The position numbers and the translations under genes were made by a program. From contig CAXAZF010000003.1 in the NCBI GenBank assembly GCA_963973455.1, positions 62,001 to 126,000 on the forward strand: a stretch of 64,000 bases of DNA. Direction: 5' to 3'. Under the pieces are notes generated by a model. The model saw nothing but the letters and a program-made list of their open reading frames with translations, was not told the DNA's origin and searched no databases. This DNA is from Marixanthomonas sp002364245. GTDB lineage: Bacteria > Bacteroidota > Bacteroidia > Flavobacteriales > Flavobacteriaceae. Below are positions 8,801 through 15,325 of this stretch, piece by piece. Position 1 is the first letter of the stretch; every line of letters begins with the position of its first letter.

Positions 8801-9271
8801 GGTGAGGGTGGAAACCAAGGACAACAGGATGGAGAGTCTGGAAATGGCAATAGCGAGCAATCCAGTGAAAAATTGTATGAAATCTATAAGCAACAACAAA
8901 TGCTTAGACAACAGCTAGAAGATCGTTTGAATAAGGAGGGCTTAAAAGGAAAAGGCGGTGACTTGCTACGCGAAATGGAAGGTGTTGAACAGCAATTATT
9001 AGAAAAAGGATTTAATCAAGAAACTTTGCAACGAATGCTAAATTTACAGCATCAATTATTAAAATTGGACAAAGCTTCTTTTGAACAAGGAGAAGAAAAC
9101 CGAAGGGAGTCTGAAACCAATAGAAAGCAATTTTCTAATAATTTACGTTTATCACCCGAAGCAATCAAAAAGTACTTTAATACTACTGAAATTTTAAATC
9201 GGGAAGCACTACCTTTGCAACCACAATTTAAAGAAAAAGTACAAACTTATTTTAAGCAAACCAATGATTGA
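5873..9271 (+). CDS. DUF4175 family large membrane-anchored coiled-coil protein
   Basis: The protein has 1132 residues. It has two membrane helices near the N-terminus (about 23-49 and 56-78) and a third at about 155-173, then a beta-rich region (about 180-490), then a very long Lys/Glu/Gln coiled coil (about 490-780). A Gly/Gln/Lys/Glu-rich low-complexity stretch follows (about 900-1000), and a charged helical tail ends the protein. This is the architecture of the DUF4175 family, conserved in Bacteroidota next to ybeY and mnmG. The molecular function is unknown. The topology puts the coiled coil on one side of the inner membrane, probably the periplasm. It overlaps ybeY by eight bases. Confidence 0.85.
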   Translation: MSTFNIIQQKLEQFIKKFYTNELIKGAILFFAIGLLYFLLTLLVEYFLWLSPLGRTILFWSFIAVELTLFIRFIAFPLAKLFKLQNGISYEEASTIIGNHFPNVSDKLLNVIQLNRNQRESELLAASIDQKASELQPIPFQTAVDFKKNAKYLKYAAIPILIFIVISLLGEKDLFSSSYERVVNYDTAYEPPAPFSFVVLNNNLSAIESKNYTLKIRTEGTVIPQNASIEFNNETYYLQQTAPGLFEYTFSQPLEPIDFKLKANKVQSRSYTLDVVKTPSLLGFEMVLNYPSYTGKQDETLKSTGNATIPEGTQVTWQVATKNTQQVNLKTADTIYGFTEEKQQFNFQKNIYSKLDYAITTSNENLKDYENLAFTLGVVKDEYPEIDVQSKQDSTDTQLVYFLGRVSDDYGLTKLRLVYYPTGEEENAKKEPLSLNKSNFDQFVYTFPGQLPLEEGVAYDYYFEVFDNDAIHNFKSSKSGVYSFRKLTDDELQNEQLKQQDANVKDLDKTLEKMKEQDKSLEELSKTQKEKKELNWNDKKKLENFIKRQKQQEQMMKNFSNEMKENLENFQPEEKDDPFKEQLEDRLQENEERLEENEKLLDELENLQEKIQKEDLTEKLEQLAKQNKNQEKNLEQLVELTKRYYVTKKAEKLAEDLYKLGEEQEQLSKAPEEENTKEAQEELNKKFEEYKEEKKQLEKDNEDLKEPMDLPKDEIGEKVVDKEQQNASEKLEQQQKQDAQKSQQKAGEKMKEMGKQMQMQMQAGQMETIQEDVKMLRQILDNLIVFSFGQEDLMEEFKTIDYGSPVFGKKLNIQNDLKLNFEHVDDSIFALSLRQPMISGKINSTLTEIQYNIDKSLDRLAQNQMRQGVSSQQYTVTGANELAIMLSELLNNMQNQMMMNASGQGQGQGQGQGKGQGQGQGFQLPDIIKKQESLSEQMKEGMEGQKGGKEGEKEGQGQGKGKGEGEGQGEGENGQGGEGGNQGQQDGESGNGNSEQSSEKLYEIYKQQQMLRQQLEDRLNKEGLKGKGGDLLREMEGVEQQLLEKGFNQETLQRMLNLQHQLLKLDKASFEQGEENRRESETNRKQFSNNLRLSPEAIKKYFNTTEILNREALPLQPQFKEKVQTYFKQTND
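8577..8850 (+). repeat. Gly/Gln/Lys/Glu low-complexity repeat inside DUF4175 gene
   Basis: Short GGTCAAGGACAGG-type units recur and encode runs of GQ, GK, GE and GQGEG dipeptides. The region splits into a GQ-rich block (8577-8635) and a GE/GK/GQ block (8700-8850). Such tracts are prone to slippage, and length differences between strains are likely. Confidence 0.8.
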
Positions 9272-9680
9272 GTTTTATTCTGAAACCGATTTTGAATTAG
9301 AAAATAGCCAGAAAATTTCAGAATGGATTTCAACCATAATTGCAGGTGAAAATTATAAAGAAGGGGAAATAGTTTATGTGTTTTGCGATGATGCATATTT
9401 GCATAAAATAAATGTTCAATTCTTAGATCACGATACATTGACTGATATCATCAGTTTTGACAATTCCTTGGGAAAACAAATCCATGGTGAAATTTATATT
9501 TCCGTAGAGCGAGTAGAAGAGAATGCTAAAACTTATTCGGTGTCATTTCAAGATGAATTACACCGTGTAATAATCCACGGAATCCTTCATTATTGTGGCT
9601 ATAAAGATAAAACAGAAGAAGAGGCTTCCCTTATGCGCACAAAGGAAAATGAAGCGTTGAAAATGCGTTCTTTTCTGTAG
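9264..9680 (+). CDS. ybeY: Endoribonuclease/rRNA maturation factor YbeY
   Basis: This single-domain protein (138 residues) acts in 16S rRNA 3'-end processing and ribosome quality control. The metal-binding motif is HGILHYCGYKD: His105 and His109 are present, while the third ligand position is Asp115 instead of the His of E. coli. I know this Asp form from Bacteroidota homologues, where Asp can also bind the metal. Other conserved parts are FLDHDTLTDIISFD and IHGEIYIS. The start at 9264 overlaps the end of the DUF4175 gene by eight bases, so the two are likely co-translated. Confidence 0.93.
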   Translation: MIEFYSETDFELENSQKISEWISTIIAGENYKEGEIVYVFCDDAYLHKINVQFLDHDTLTDIISFDNSLGKQIHGEIYISVERVEENAKTYSVSFQDELHRVIIHGILHYCGYKDKTEEEASLMRTKENEALKMRSFL

Positions 9681-9712
9681 AACCTTGATTTACAAATATT
9701 TACACAATTAAG

Positions 9713-9743
9713 TTGCTGATTATTAGCAATTTAGCTATATTTG
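9713..9743 (+). promoter_or_regulatory. Promoter of mnmG
   Basis: TTG (9713-9715) is followed after 20 bases by TATATTTG (9736-9743), a strong match to the Bacteroidota promoter. Transcription should start near 9750, which puts the parS site inside the leader of about 75 bases. Confidence 0.65.
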
Positions 9744-9798
9744 CGCCCATTTTAAAAAGAATACTAATTTTAGTGTGGATCACTAAGTAAAACTGAAG

Positions 9799-9814
9799 TG
9801 TTCCACGTGGAACA
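9799..9814. promoter_or_regulatory. parS centromere site (ParB binding)
   Basis: TGTTCCACGTGGAACA is a perfect 16-bp palindrome and matches the widely conserved chromosomal parS consensus bound by ParB/Spo0J. It lies 11 bases before the mnmG ATG. mnmG (gidA) is close to the chromosome origin in many bacteria, where parS sites cluster. ParA and ParB genes are not in the window. Confidence 0.85.
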
Positions 9815-9825
9815 ATGTAAAGTTT

Positions 9826-11697
9826 ATGTTTGAAAAGGAATATGATGTTATAGTTGTTGGTGCCGGTCACGCAGGTTCTGAAGCTGCCGCTGCTGCTGCC
9901 AACTTGGGGTCAAAAACATTGTTGATTACCATGAATTTGCAGAACATTGCTCAGATGTCTTGTAACCCTGCTATGGGTGGAATTGCAAAAGGACAAATTG
10001 TTCGGGAGATTGATGCGCTTGGCGGTTACAGTGGAATTGTTTCAGATAAGTCTGCTATTCAATTTAAGATGTTGAACAAATCTAAAGGACCGGCGATGTG
10101 GAGTCCAAGAGTTCAAAGTGACCGAATGTTGTTCGCCGATACTTGGCGTCTAATGCTAGAGCAAACTCCCAATCTAGATTTTTATCAAGAAATGGTCTCC
10201 GGTATTTTGGTTAAAGATGATAAAATTGTAGGAGTAAAAACATCATTAGGGTTAGAAGTAAAAGCTAAATCTGTTGTGTTGACGAATGGAACTTTTTTAA
10301 ATGGATTAATCCATATAGGAGAAAAACAATTTGGAGGTGGTCGAGCAGGAGAAAGAGCAGCTACTGGAATAACAAAAGACTTGATTGATTTAGGGTTTGA
10401 ATCTGGTAGAATGAAAACCGGAACACCTCCGAGAGTCGATGGTCGTTCTTTAGATTTTTCTAAAATGTCTGTTCAACCAGGAGACGAAATTCCAGAGAAA
10501 TTTTCATTCTCAGACGAAACCAAACCGTTAAACAAACAAAGGGATTGTTATATGTCACATACCAGTAACTTGGTACATGATATTTTACGCGAAGGCTTTG
10601 ATCGCTCACCCATGTTTAACGGATCTATTGAAAGTGTAGGGCCGCGATATTGTCCTTCAATCGAGGATAAAATAAACCGTTTTGCTGATAAAGATCGACA
10701 CCAGATGTTTGTTGAACCAGAAGGTTGGAATACGGTTGAGTATTATGTAAATGGATTTTCAACTTCCTTGCCGGAGGATATTCAATTTAAAGCATTGCGG
10801 GAATGCGACGGATTTCAAAACGTAAAATTCTTTCGTCCTGGTTATGCAATAGAGTATGATTATTTTCCACCAACACAATTAAAACATACCATGGAGACTA
10901 AGTTAGTTTCAGGGTTGTTTTTTGCTGGACAAATCAATGGGACTACAGGATATGAAGAAGCAGCTTGTCAAGGAATGATGGCTGGTATTAATGCGCATTT
11001 AAAAACTTACGAGAAAGAAGAGTTCATATTAAAACGTAATGAAGCTTACATTGGTGTTTTAATAGATGACCTTATTACCAAGGGCACAGAAGAACCATAT
11101 AGGATGTTTACTTCTCGTGCTGAATATAGAACATTGCTTAGACAAGATAATGCCGATTTTAGATTGACGCCAAAATCATACGAAATAGGTTTAGCTTCAG
11201 AAAAACGCCTTCGAAGAATGGAGGAAAAGAAAGAAGAATCTGAAGCTTTTGTGCAATTTTTTAAAGATACAAGTGTAAGTGACGAGGTTGCAAATCCTAT
11301 TTTAAAAGAAAATAATTCTGCTGAAGTAAAGCAAAGCGATAAGATGGTTAAGATGTTTTCTAGGCCAGAAATCGATATGAATGATATGCGTAAAATTGAA
11401 GATGTAGAAAAGTATATTCAAGAAAATGATTTGGATTATGAAGTGTTGGAACAAGCCGAAATTCAAATTAAGTATGCAGGGTATATTGAAAAAGAAAAAA
11501 ACAATGCGGATAAATTAAATAGGTTAGAGGGAATTAAAATTCCAGAAAACTTTGACTACTCAAAATTGAAATCCCTTTCTTATGAAGCGAGGGAAAAGCT
11601 AAAAACAATACAACCGGCAACAGTTTCTCAAGCATCAAGAATTAGTGGGGTATCACCAAATGACATTTCGGTAATGCTTGTTTATATGGGACGATAA
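9826..11697 (+). CDS. mnmG: tRNA uridine-5-carboxymethylaminomethyl synthesis enzyme MnmG
   Basis: This is a full-length MnmG/GidA of 623 residues. It binds FAD through GAGHAGSEAAAAA (Gly12, Gly14, Gly17) and works with MnmE to put the cmnm5 group on U34 of certain tRNAs. Diagnostic stretches are SCNPAMGGIAKGQIVREIDALGG, here read as separate blocks near residues 45-67, MKTGTPPR, PGYAIEYD and GTTGYEEAACQG. The C-terminal helical domain ends with ASRISGVSPNDISVML, the MnmE/tRNA-binding part. It has its own promoter after ybeY and carries parS-type sites on both sides. Confidence 0.97.
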   Translation: MFEKEYDVIVVGAGHAGSEAAAAAANLGSKTLLITMNLQNIAQMSCNPAMGGIAKGQIVREIDALGGYSGIVSDKSAIQFKMLNKSKGPAMWSPRVQSDRMLFADTWRLMLEQTPNLDFYQEMVSGILVKDDKIVGVKTSLGLEVKAKSVVLTNGTFLNGLIHIGEKQFGGGRAGERAATGITKDLIDLGFESGRMKTGTPPRVDGRSLDFSKMSVQPGDEIPEKFSFSDETKPLNKQRDCYMSHTSNLVHDILREGFDRSPMFNGSIESVGPRYCPSIEDKINRFADKDRHQMFVEPEGWNTVEYYVNGFSTSLPEDIQFKALRECDGFQNVKFFRPGYAIEYDYFPPTQLKHTMETKLVSGLFFAGQINGTTGYEEAACQGMMAGINAHLKTYEKEEFILKRNEAYIGVLIDDLITKGTEEPYRMFTSRAEYRTLLRQDNADFRLTPKSYEIGLASEKRLRRMEEKKEESEAFVQFFKDTSVSDEVANPILKENNSAEVKQSDKMVKMFSRPEIDMNDMRKIEDVEKYIQENDLDYEVLEQAEIQIKYAGYIEKEKNNADKLNRLEGIKIPENFDYSKLKSLSYEAREKLKTIQPATVSQASRISGVSPNDISVMLVYMGR

Positions 11698-12601
11698 ACA
11701 ATATGTTTCACGTGGAACGTTTGAGTTCGCAATTACATTTTCAATATATATTCATTTGGAAAAAAGACAAAAATATACCTATATAACTACAAAAGATTTT
11801 CTCGTTTCGGGAGAATCTTTTGAGTTAAAATATGATCCAGAACTTGAAATGTTGGTGACCACACCACAGCCAACTTTAGAAAAACTTCCGGATTATTATG
11901 AAAGCGACGCTTACATTTCGCACACCGATTCTGAAAAAGGACTACTTCCTTTTCTATATCAAAAAGTAAAACAAAGAGCGTTAAAAAAGAAAGTCCAACT
12001 TATTACAAAATTAAATAAAGGGACAGGGTCTATTTTAGATATTGGAGCTGGTACGGGTGAGTTTTTAAAAGTAGCTTCAGAGAAAGGCTGGAAAATTTAT
12101 GGAGCCGAACCCAATGAAAAAGCTCGATCTATTTCAGAGAAAAAAGATGTTTTTTTAAAAGAATCTTTTACCGAATTTTCAAATCAAAAATTTGATGTCA
12201 TTACTTTGTGGCATGTGTTAGAGCATGTGCCTAATTTACATGAAGCCATTTCCCAAATTGAAAATCTATTAAAGCCAGGAGGAACACTTTTAATTGCTTT
12301 ACCAAATTATAAATCATACGACGCTAATTATTATAAAGAGTTTTGGGCAGCATATGATGTTCCGAGACACCTTTGGCATTTTTCAAAAGAGAGTATGAAC
12401 AAACTTTTTTCAGATGAAATAAAACTGGTAAATATTAAACCAATGGTTTTTGATTCATTTTATGTAAGCCTACTTTCAGAAAAATATATAACAGGAAGTA
12501 CATTTTCATTAAAAGCTTTTTGGATAGGTTTGTGGTCAAATATGAGTGCTTGGACGTCAAAAGAGTATTCTTCTCACATATATTGCTTTAAAAAGACCTA
12601 A
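11678..12601 (+). CDS. Class I SAM-dependent methyltransferase
   Basis: The SAM-binding motif ILDIGAGTGEF lies at about residues 119-129, with acidic motif II at YGAEP and DVITLWHVLEHV as motif IV, so this is a Rossmann-fold methyltransferase of the Methyltransf_23 type. The substrate is unknown. Homologues often follow mnmG in flavobacteria. The start is uncertain: the ATG at 11678 lies inside the end of mnmG and makes a 307-residue protein whose first 26 residues are translated through a parS-like site. A TTG at 11756 would give 281 residues, closer to the conserved region beginning TKDFLVSGESFEL. Confidence 0.8.
   Translation: MFIWDDKQYVSRGTFEFAITFSIYIHLEKRQKYTYITTKDFLVSGESFELKYDPELEMLVTTPQPTLEKLPDYYESDAYISHTDSEKGLLPFLYQKVKQRALKKKVQLITKLNKGTGSILDIGAGTGEFLKVASEKGWKIYGAEPNEKARSISEKKDVFLKESFTEFSNQKFDVITLWHVLEHVPNLHEAISQIENLLKPGGTLLIALPNYKSYDANYYKEFWAAYDVPRHLWHFSKESMNKLFSDEIKLVNIKPMVFDSFYVSLLSEKYITGSTFSLKAFWIGLWSNMSAWTSKEYSSHIYCFKKT
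11704..11719. promoter_or_regulatory. Second parS-like site
   Basis: TGTTTCACGTGGAACG keeps the CACGTG core and both GTT/AAC arms, and differs from the consensus at the last base. It overlaps the first codons of the downstream methyltransferase frame and lies just after mnmG. Confidence 0.65.
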
Positions 12602-12640
12602 AAAGCTATTTATTTTACTTTTAAGCGCGCTATAGCTTTT
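12601..12640. terminator. Weak stem-loop after the methyltransferase gene
   Basis: AAAAGCTAT (12601-12609) and its complement ATAGCTTTT (12632-12640) enclose a 22-base loop. The long loop makes it a weak terminator at best. It sits between the convergent methyltransferase and holB genes. Confidence 0.35.
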
Positions 12641-12748
12641 AGATGGCGAAATGTGTGTTAAGAATATTAAAATCGCTTAAAACATCTAATTTTAGCTTAT
12701 AATTAATAAATTTTATTGATAATTATATAAAATTAAAATAAGAAATTA

Positions 12749-13909
12749 CTATACGAGTTCTTTGCGATGTATTAAACGAGTTAGAGAGATAGATAAATCT
12801 GTAAATATAATTTTCCCGTTTCCATTTCGCTCTACATGATAAATTGCTTTTTCTAAAGCTTCAGTAATATCAAATATGTTGTTTTGATGCACAAAAGGGG
12901 CGAACTTTTCGAGAGAGAATTTAGAATCATTCGCTTCAAAAAACAATAATGATTCAGCTTTGTAGTTTTTCAGTAATGCTTGTCGAAATACTTCAATACA
13001 ATAAGTGAGAAATTTCTTTTGTGTTTCGCGTCCTAAACCGGCAACGGTATCACTCCATTTAAGTAAATCATTGATCGATGCTTTATTCCCTTTTGCCTTA
13101 AAAGCTGTGCGAACCCAATCAATAAATAAACGCTCAAAAATATTGTCATCACTGTCTTCATCAATAATTTGCATAGCTTTATTTACATCACCATTGGCTC
13201 GATGTGCAATTTTTAAAGCAGTATTCTCATCCAATTGTTTTGTACGGTGCAAAAAAGTAGCGATATCGTCTTCTGAAAGAAGCGGAAAGTGTAATTTTTG
13301 GCAACGTGATTGAATGGTGCTGATTATTTGTTCTTCATCTTCGGTAAGTAATAAAAGGACTGTTTTTTCAGGCGGTTCTTCAATAAGCTTCAAAATCTTA
13401 TTGGCAGACTGTGTGTTCATTTTATCTGCCATCCAAACAATCATAACTTTATAACCGCCTTCATATGCTTTTAAAGACAATTTTTTCATCATATCGGCAG
13501 CTTCATCAACTTTTATATTACCTTGTTTTTTTTCAATTCCAAGTTTTTGAAGCCATTGAAACAGCGATCCGTAAGGGTTTTCTTTCAGAAATTCACGCCA
13601 TTCCTCGCTAAAATTATCGGAAACAGGATGCTTTTTAACTTTGTCATTGGTGTTGACTGGATACACAAAGTGAAGGTCGGGATGTGCAAAATTTGACACC
13701 TTTTGACTACATTTTTTATACGCTTCAGATTCAGGCGAAAAATTACTGCATAATATAGCGTTAGCATAGGCTATTGCAGCAGGTAACACACATGTTCCAG
13801 ATTTTCCAATAAACAGTTGCGCATGAGGAATTCTACCATTTTCGATGGTGGTTAATAAGTGTGATTGTAAGTGTTTTTGACCAATAACGTTTGAAAAATC
13901 CATACGCAA
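12749..13909 (-). CDS. holB: DNA polymerase III delta' subunit (clamp-loader ATPase relative)
   Basis: The protein (386 residues) starts FSNVIGQKHLQSHLL and PHAQLFIGKSG, the fold start of clamp-loader AAA+ subunits. It continues with KVMIVWMADKMNTQSANKILKLIEEPPEKTVLLLLTEDEEQIISTIQSRCQ, of which NKILKLIEEPP and TIQSRCQ are the sensor and arginine-finger (SRC) signatures. As in other delta' proteins the Walker A loop is degenerate (GKSGTCVLP lacks the GKT/GKS lysine pair), so it probably does not hydrolyse ATP. Two Cys in KKCSQKVSNFAHPDLHF replace the fuller zinc module of other species. It has a reading direction opposite to pgk, with a shared upstream region. Confidence 0.85.
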   Translation of the reverse strand: MRMDFSNVIGQKHLQSHLLTTIENGRIPHAQLFIGKSGTCVLPAAIAYANAILCSNFSPESEAYKKCSQKVSNFAHPDLHFVYPVNTNDKVKKHPVSDNFSEEWREFLKENPYGSLFQWLQKLGIEKKQGNIKVDEAADMMKKLSLKAYEGGYKVMIVWMADKMNTQSANKILKLIEEPPEKTVLLLLTEDEEQIISTIQSRCQKLHFPLLSEDDIATFLHRTKQLDENTALKIAHRANGDVNKAMQIIDEDSDDNIFERLFIDWVRTAFKAKGNKASINDLLKWSDTVAGLGRETQKKFLTYCIEVFRQALLKNYKAESLLFFEANDSKFSLEKFAPFVHQNNIFDITEALEKAIYHVERNGNGKIIFTDLSISLTRLIHRKELV

Positions 13910-13973
13910 AGCTACATATTTTTTCTTCGGAAATTTTAATCAAAAAAGCTATGAAAGGATGCGTTGTAAAACC

Positions 13974-14005
13974 TTTCAGCATTGCCGTTTAAAAAACTAT
14001 ATTTG
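13974..14005 (+). promoter_or_regulatory. Promoter of pgk
   Basis: TTTC (13974-13977) is followed after 20 bases by TATATTTG (13998-14005). The -7 box is a full match and the -33 box has one mismatch. The predicted start site lies upstream of the ATG at 14025, which argues against the longer open frame from 13959. Confidence 0.65.
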
Positions 14006-14024
14006 CAAGTGTAAAATTTTAAGT

Positions 14025-15212
14025 ATGAAAACAGTAAAAGATGTAAATTTTAAAGGAAAAAAAGTACTTATTAGAGTAGATTTCAATGTTCCTTTAAATG
14101 ATGATCACGAAGTAACCGACACCACCCGAATTGAAGCTGCAAAGCCTACGATAATCAACATTTTGGAAGATGAGGGTAGTTGTATTTTAATGTCACATTT
14201 AGGTCGTCCAAAAAATAAAGAAGCAGCGTTTTCTTTACGCCACGTTGTAGATGCTGCTACTGAAGTTTTAGGCGTCACCGTAAAGTTTGTAGAGGATTGT
14301 GTTGGAGAAACCGTTGAACAAGCAGTGGCCAATTTAAAATCTGGTGAAATTTTATTACTTGAAAACCTTCGATATCACGAGGAAGAAAAACAAGGTGATC
14401 AAGCTTTTGCTGAAAAATTAGCTAAATTAGGTGATTACTATGTAAATGACGCCTTTGGTACAGCTCACAGAGCACACGCTTCAACAGCTGTTATCGCAGA
14501 TTTTTTTCCTGAAAATAAATGTTTCGGTTTGTTGTTGACTTCAGAAATAGAAAATGTAAATAAAATTTTGACCGATGGTCAATCGCCCATAACAGCAATT
14601 ATAGGTGGTGCGAAAGTTTCTTCAAAAATCACGGTAATTGAAAATATTTTAGACAAAATAGATCATCTAATTATTGGTGGAGGGATGGCTTTCACTTTTG
14701 TTAAAGCACAGGGTGGAAAAGTTGGTGCATCTTTAGTAGAAGAGGACAAGCAGGATTTAGCCCTTGAAATTCTTGAAAAAGCAAAAGAAAAAGGTGTTAC
14801 GGTACACTTACCAACTGATGCTATTATTGCAGATAGTTTTTCTGAAATGGCAAGCACCGATGTAAGCATTATAGACGATATTCCAGAAGGATGGATGGGC
14901 TTAGATGTTGGTCCAAAATCAAATGAATTGTTTTCATCCGTTATTGCAAAATCTAAAACGATACTTTGGAACGGTCCTGCCGGTGTTTTTGAAATGGAAC
15001 CCTTTGCAAAAGGAACTGTTAATTTAGGTAATGCTATTGCCGAAGCAACTAAAAACGGGGCTTTTTCACTTGTAGGTGGTGGTGATTCTGTAGCAGCTGT
15101 CAAAAAGTTTAATTTCACAGATAAAGTGAGCTATGTTTCTACCGGAGGAGGTGCTATGCTTGAAATGCTGGAAGGTAAAACACTACCAGGAATTAAAGCT
15201 ATTAGAGAATAA
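14025..15212 (+). CDS. pgk: Phosphoglycerate kinase
   Basis: It converts 1,3-bisphosphoglycerate and ADP to 3-phosphoglycerate and ATP in glycolysis. Signatures are VDFNVPLN, LMSHLGRPK (substrate-binding basic patch), LLLENLRYHEEE, FGTAHRAHAST, IIGGAKVSSKI, WNGPAGVFE and the nucleotide loop GGGDSVAAV. I chose the ATG at 14025 (395 residues, the usual length) although the frame is open from 13959: the extra 22 residues (MRCKTFQHCRLK...) are unlike the family and lie over the promoter. The gene is monocistronic, divergent from holB. Confidence 0.97.
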   Translation: MKTVKDVNFKGKKVLIRVDFNVPLNDDHEVTDTTRIEAAKPTIINILEDEGSCILMSHLGRPKNKEAAFSLRHVVDAATEVLGVTVKFVEDCVGETVEQAVANLKSGEILLLENLRYHEEEKQGDQAFAEKLAKLGDYYVNDAFGTAHRAHASTAVIADFFPENKCFGLLLTSEIENVNKILTDGQSPITAIIGGAKVSSKITVIENILDKIDHLIIGGGMAFTFVKAQGGKVGASLVEEDKQDLALEILEKAKEKGVTVHLPTDAIIADSFSEMASTDVSIIDDIPEGWMGLDVGPKSNELFSSVIAKSKTILWNGPAGVFEMEPFAKGTVNLGNAIAEATKNGAFSLVGGGDSVAAVKKFNFTDKVSYVSTGGGAMLEMLEGKTLPGIKAIRE

Positions 15213-15325
15213 AAGCCACATAAAACCGTTTCAACAAAGGAATAAACGTAAAAATTTAGTTGTACATTTTTTCCTTTTGTGTATTTTTAATAATATTTTA
15301 AGCTAAACCCCAGGCTATTAAGACT

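Noticed and set aside
7285..8911. Long reverse-strand open frames inside the DUF4175 gene
   Set aside because: They mirror the Lys/Glu/Gln-rich coding strand and give Phe/Ser-rich nonsense; the forward gene has a clear family and coupling with ybeY.
13959..14024. Longer pgk frame with 22 extra residues
   Set aside because: The extra part lies over the promoter and is unlike the family; the ATG at 14025 gives the usual length.
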